Part shown: one piece after another, positions 49,201 to 49,796 of the stretch
Numbering within the stretch: position 1 is the first letter of the stretch
How the letters are laid out: the number at the start of each line of letters is the position of its first letter
From: JBCCSZ01 sp039199225
GTDB lineage: Bacteria > Bacteroidota > Bacteroidia > Chitinophagales > Saprospiraceae
Direction: 5' to 3'
Assembly: GCA_039199225.1 (NCBI GenBank)
Contig: JBCCSZ010000009.1
Location: forward strand, 1 to 49,796
Length of the DNA stretch: 49,796 bases
Program-made: the position numbers and the translations under genes
The notes under the pieces: generated by a model
The model's database searches: none
What the model saw: the letters and a program-made list of their open reading frames with translations, nothing else
What the model was told of the DNA's origin: nothing

Positions 49201-49796
49201 GGGCGTGGATGGTCAAATGGCAAATTCAAAATCGGCAATTCACCAGATAAATTATCCAGCCAAAACTCTTTGGAAGCTTCCAGCCCACCTTTGGCCGCCT
49301 GTTCGTTGGCCCAATGTGCGTAATCTTTATACTGTATATTGAGTGGAGGCAATTGTGCCTCGACTTGTTCAATTTGTGCGTTGTAATAAGCCGAGATGTC
49401 TCTAAACAAGACCGGCATAGACCAACCGTCGAAAACGATGTGGTGCAAACTAATCAGCAGAATGTGCTTTTGTTCCCCAATTTTCCAAAGGCCAGCCCTG
49501 ATCAATGGGTCTTTCTTCAGATTGTAAGGTTGCTTGACCAACTCTCCCAATCGCTTGCGACAAGAACGCTCTGGGTCTTTCAATCCACTCAAATCAATCG
49601 TTCGGAATTTGAAGCCAAACTCCTTGCTTCGATGGATGATTTGTCGAGCTTCTCCATTGATTTCTGCAAAATTGGTTCGGAGTATTTCGTGGCGGTCAAT
49701 GAGTTGCCAGAGGGCTTTTTCGAGCGCCATTGCATCGAGTTGTCCGTCCAGGCGAATCAGTCCATTGACATTATAAGCCGTTTGGGTATCCTGAAA
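40272..49796 (-). CDS. NRPS, three visible modules: C-A-T-C-A-T-C-A-T (N-terminus outside window)
   Basis: 3174 aa are visible. The frame is open through the right edge, so the true start lies outside; an internal Met at 49730 sits inside the C domain and is not the start. Counting from the edge: C1 partial (HHIVFDGWS), A1 about 445-945, T1 (Ser996, GGNSLKAI), C2 (HHIITDAW), A2 about 1515-2000, T2 (Ser2050, GGHSLKAI), C3 (HHIVSDGWS), A3 about 2550-3060, T3 (Ser3116, GGNSLLAAQ), then an acidic tail NAFDEDNEIVI. Pockets: A1 D-V-W-Q-V-A-A-D-I-K (unassigned); A2 D-L-T-K-I-G-E-V-G-K (Asn-like); A3 D-L-Y-D-F-S-L-V-W-K with LGGATEGTVW, close to the Cys code DLYNLSLIWK, though served by an ordinary C domain and not a cyclisation domain. 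All three keep the a10 Lys (GKIDR). The stop overlaps the next start (ATGA). More modules, including the initiation module, are probably upstream of the window. Confidence 0.97.
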   Translation of the reverse strand, partial: FQDTQTAYNVNGLIRLDGQLDAMALEKALWQLIDRHEILRTNFAEINGEARQIIHRSKEFGFKFRTIDLSGLKDPERSCRKRLGELVKQPYNLKKDPLIRAGLWKIGEQKHILLISLHHIVFDGWSMPVLFRDISAYYNAQIEQVEAQLPPLNIQYKDYAHWANEQAAKGGLEASKEFWLDNLSGELPILNLPFDHPRPPVQTFEGANATRLLKSALVDPLFQLGQQNQSGKFATLTTMVNVLLYCLTRQKDIILGAPLAGRENIELENQVGYYAKTLVLRNKLDSNDTLKDLFSKVRQTTLDAFRYSDFPFDKLVEALGVERDLSRAPIFDVWVQLAEKGNTIENLLQFKDLQASEYTLRSNVSKFDLGFFFVETEEGIVLELEYNTSLFKAETIQRMLKYLEQLMWRLLEEPTQKLEEVSVLTSRQRAAIISHSTGEKIDYPKNICIPELFAEQVARTPKAVALRCCGNEYTYKQLDKITNQIAHTLKSKYDIGKESVVGLYMERSEWYVIGLLSILKAQAAFLPIGTNLPEDRIQYMIDSAKAKLVLATGKSPSFDISCPTFDLLKEETTWKKASAKAPKTSNCQKDLAYVLFTSGTTGYPKGAMVEQAGLINHMHTKIDCLQLGNDSVIALTASISFDVAIWQSLTALICGGCTQVYKEETVLNPLQLIRNLNRDRVDVLQVVPSYLAEVLSMLESDEELPQQIQLSCLVSAGEILKKSLVERWFVLFPDIPVLNAYGPTEASDIITHYKMDSVPDTNGISIGRPLPNIRVYVLDEYDRICPLGVQGEICVAGLCVSRGYINQAELNAKVFATDPYQKRKKVRLYRTGDLGRYLSDGNIELSGRKDHQLKIRGYRIELGEIEEYLVRVAGVQSGAVVAKEGENGDRFLCAYVQRKDGHQVTTDDIRLALSSWLTAYMVPEVVLFVDEMPRTATGKIDRKSLQKRVVVRASNDQTFEAATTPTERILHEIWCDVLGLEQISILDDFFHIGGNSLKAIRVQAAVHQQWKKEVSFADFFRHPDIRSFAHYLDQQSETAFESIPLADKADLYPLSPAQRRLWVLAQFEHNKTAYNLTHAFRLDGALNKEALLTATTRLIERHESLRTRFVSRKGEPFQQIVDAATFEIPLQYEELSSAIDPMVKCLQEIETEAQHAFDLAKDSLLRIRVWKMAEDQHVLLFNIHHIITDAWSMKILIDEWTQQYQSIVNGQALEQTALPIQYKDYAAWINTRLSTGQLAEAADYWTNCFAGELPRLDLPLDFNRPSIRTFAGKTIVQPLEAKQYQRLKAFGKERQLTVFTTLSALVNTLLFHLTGQEDIVVGTTIAGRNRQELQEQIGFYINTLALRTTFKGSDDFESLLDSIQANIQQAFRYQDYPFDELVEAVVTQRDASRAPLFDVLVEHLGAEITAAPTSIDKLQIEDIELENDTSKFDLSFRFIDELDTTVLYLEYNSNLFSESSIVRWMSMFNELLDAVLKDSKRPLADFDLMPPTEFNQLLQWNKSSVGLDANCRNLKSGFEFQVAFTPNKTAIIHNNQSWTYAQLNEQANRLAHQLINDKKVEPGQVVALFADRSPAFLAGLLAVVKTGAAFLPIDPTLPDERIRYLLQDAGAKLVLTDTVHMFDLTLLHTGDIAILEDLPREMPSTETENPTVDLLPSHTAYVLYTSGSTGQPKGVEVRQSNIAHYIDWANGHYFNADENYPMPLFTSVAFDLTLTCIFSTLLRGDSLHIYPESMPIEKVIADVFQVDSDIRAVKMTPAHVHILQLLKLEKTTVQKVILGGEAVEKSQVRTLLELNADIDIYNEYGPTETTVGCTVDQLSTEADITIGHPIARTEIYLLNAYGGLCPIGVSGEIYIGGAGVAKGYKNRPDLTADKFVPNPFNDEPDAKMYRSGDIGKWLPDGRLQYLGRADNQVKIRGHRIELGEIESALDQMTVVVQSAVLAIAQGGEKSLWAFAVTDSHADSLKKELSRQLPAYMIPEHWVILDEIPLNNNGKIDRSKLLKQAVVSTDEGEKLAARDELEESLVSIWQKTLNRPDIGIQDSFFELGGHSLKAIQMTLSIQDQLGVKVELQDVFSLQTIENLADLIRASQAEIISDIDPLPEQAHYQLSDAQRRLWVINQFEESLSAFNMHLMCRLKGALDKELLEFSLARLIQRHESLRTTFRMIDGEPRQIIQEEEEVTCSIARTDLRRQRNKMAKAKALATQLSNQAFDLSEGPLLRLNLMQLEDKDHVLVFNIHHIVSDGWSMEIITRELMQIYGALREGRPYPLPPLEVQYKDFAAWQNELLSDTELNNYRNYWLEQFQGDVPVLQIPTDHSRPTVKTYDSESVDFTLDKELTAQIQELAKREKSSTFSNLFAAVLTLMHRYSGQEDIVLGTPVAGRDHHQLRDQVGCFLNMLPIRSALSAEQSFAELAKQTAKNLLDAQTCQLYPFDRLVDDLKLERDTSRSPLFDVLVVSTDFDLVNPSDKIGYDIGMELEFFDTDRAANKYDLTFYFGEKDGEIQANLAYNTSLFEKACIHQMIAHLKNLLKALLADPTQGIGTPSYITEAEYKRWVLDFNDTVVPYAKEKTIHQLFEEQVLLRPQAPALRQEGQTVSYERLNQVANRLAHHLLASGVRLGDKVGILTDRNFGMITAMLAILKAGGTYVPIDPAYPESRQAYIIANSGIRIVLTDQDLAAADVPDAIEMMPVYSEAYDSLSSDNPKVEVPSSQLAYIIYTSGSTGRPKGVMIQHHSAVNLVSWVNDTFSVGPKDRVLLLTSMCFDLSVYDIFGLLAAGGCIVIAKYDDLRDFNALKRLLTEEKITFWDTVPTTLDYLVTELERYEKNYRQNYLRVIFNSGDWIPVKLPSRAKKFFPKVAFTSLGGATEGTVWSNYFPVKRVGNDWTSIPYGKPIDNNFFYILDANRNPVPQGVVGELYIGGVGVADGYMNAPEKTEAAFVADPFFPDFGGVMYRTGDLGRMLPDGNMEFLGRRDHQVKIRGFRVELGEIEAKMNELPQVENALITTVGTTRNDRRIAAYFTSVETAVSINEMQEHLSESLPDYMIPAYFVQMDEFPLNTNGKIDRGKLPDPGEQMQMSDSFVEASSDFERSLLNIWKELLKVERISCTDNFFQIGGNSLLAAQLVARVKEQTSLDIQLRTVFVHPTIQTMGAALDALQMLIPPADNAFDEDNEIVI

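Noticed and set aside
49600..49730. Start of the first NRPS at the Met at 49730
   Set aside because: The frame continues upstream to the window edge with typical C-domain sequence (TAYNVNGLIRLDGQLDA), so this Met is internal.

Overview
The window is almost entirely one large, minus-strand non-ribosomal peptide (NRPS) biosynthetic locus from a member of the Bacteroidota. The phylum call rests on the outer-membrane beta-barrel receptor with an N-terminal carboxypeptidase-regulatory-like domain, weak ribosome-binding sites, moderate GC content and the overall protein styles. Species and genus cannot be read from the sequence. Every gene I accept is on the minus strand, so the locus reads from high to low coordinates.

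Layout in the order of transcription. (1) 49796-40272: an NRPS that runs off the right edge, C-A-T-C-A-T-C-A-T. (2) 40275-36907: TubC-type docking domain-C-A-T, overlapping gene 1 by ATGA. (3) 36782-35052: an O-carbamoyltransferase. (4) 34939-24311: a 3542-aa hybrid protein, KS-(AT remnant)-T-T-C-A°[A]-T-C-T-E. Here A° is a decayed adenylation domain with a complete adenylation domain inserted inside it. (5) 24291-16510: C-A-T-E-C-A-T. (6) 16504-10133: C-A-T-C-A-T, ending in a carrier domain with no thioesterase. (7) 10096-8768: a secreted M28-peptidase-like protein with lost zinc ligands. (8) 8693-7023: a PvdE/SyrD-type cyclic-peptide ABC exporter. (9) 6909-5092: a secreted beta-helix/pseudo-esterase fusion. 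(10) 5045-4029: a di-haem cytochrome-c peroxidase/MauG-like protein. (11) 3849-2212: a CmlA-type di-iron beta-hydroxylase. (12) 2093-1: a TonB-dependent-receptor-like barrel protein that runs off the left edge.

How they fit together (inference). If colinear, the line in this window makes about ten aminoacyl additions and one ketosynthase step. Pocket residues read by eye suggest Asn for two modules (DLTKIGEVGK twice), an Asn/Asp-like residue for a third (DLTKVGEIGK) and a Cys-like pocket for a fourth. The other pockets I cannot assign firmly. Two epimerase domains predict D-residues. The CmlA-like enzyme would beta-hydroxylate a carrier-bound residue and the carbamoyltransferase could cap a hydroxyl. 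The ABC exporter would move the product to the periplasm, where the signal-peptide-bearing neighbours could finish or handle it, much as the Pvd enzymes do for pyoverdine.

The most unusual part is the single 10.6-kb gene at 24311-34939. It keeps an open frame while carrying an AT lacking its nucleophile, a decayed A domain hosting another A domain at the a8-a9 position, a C domain with HHxxxDD, and a module with no A domain. No gap between genes exceeds about 180 bases. I saw no tRNA, rRNA, CRISPR array, insertion sequence, MbtH-like gene, phosphopantetheinyl transferase, thioesterase or regulator.
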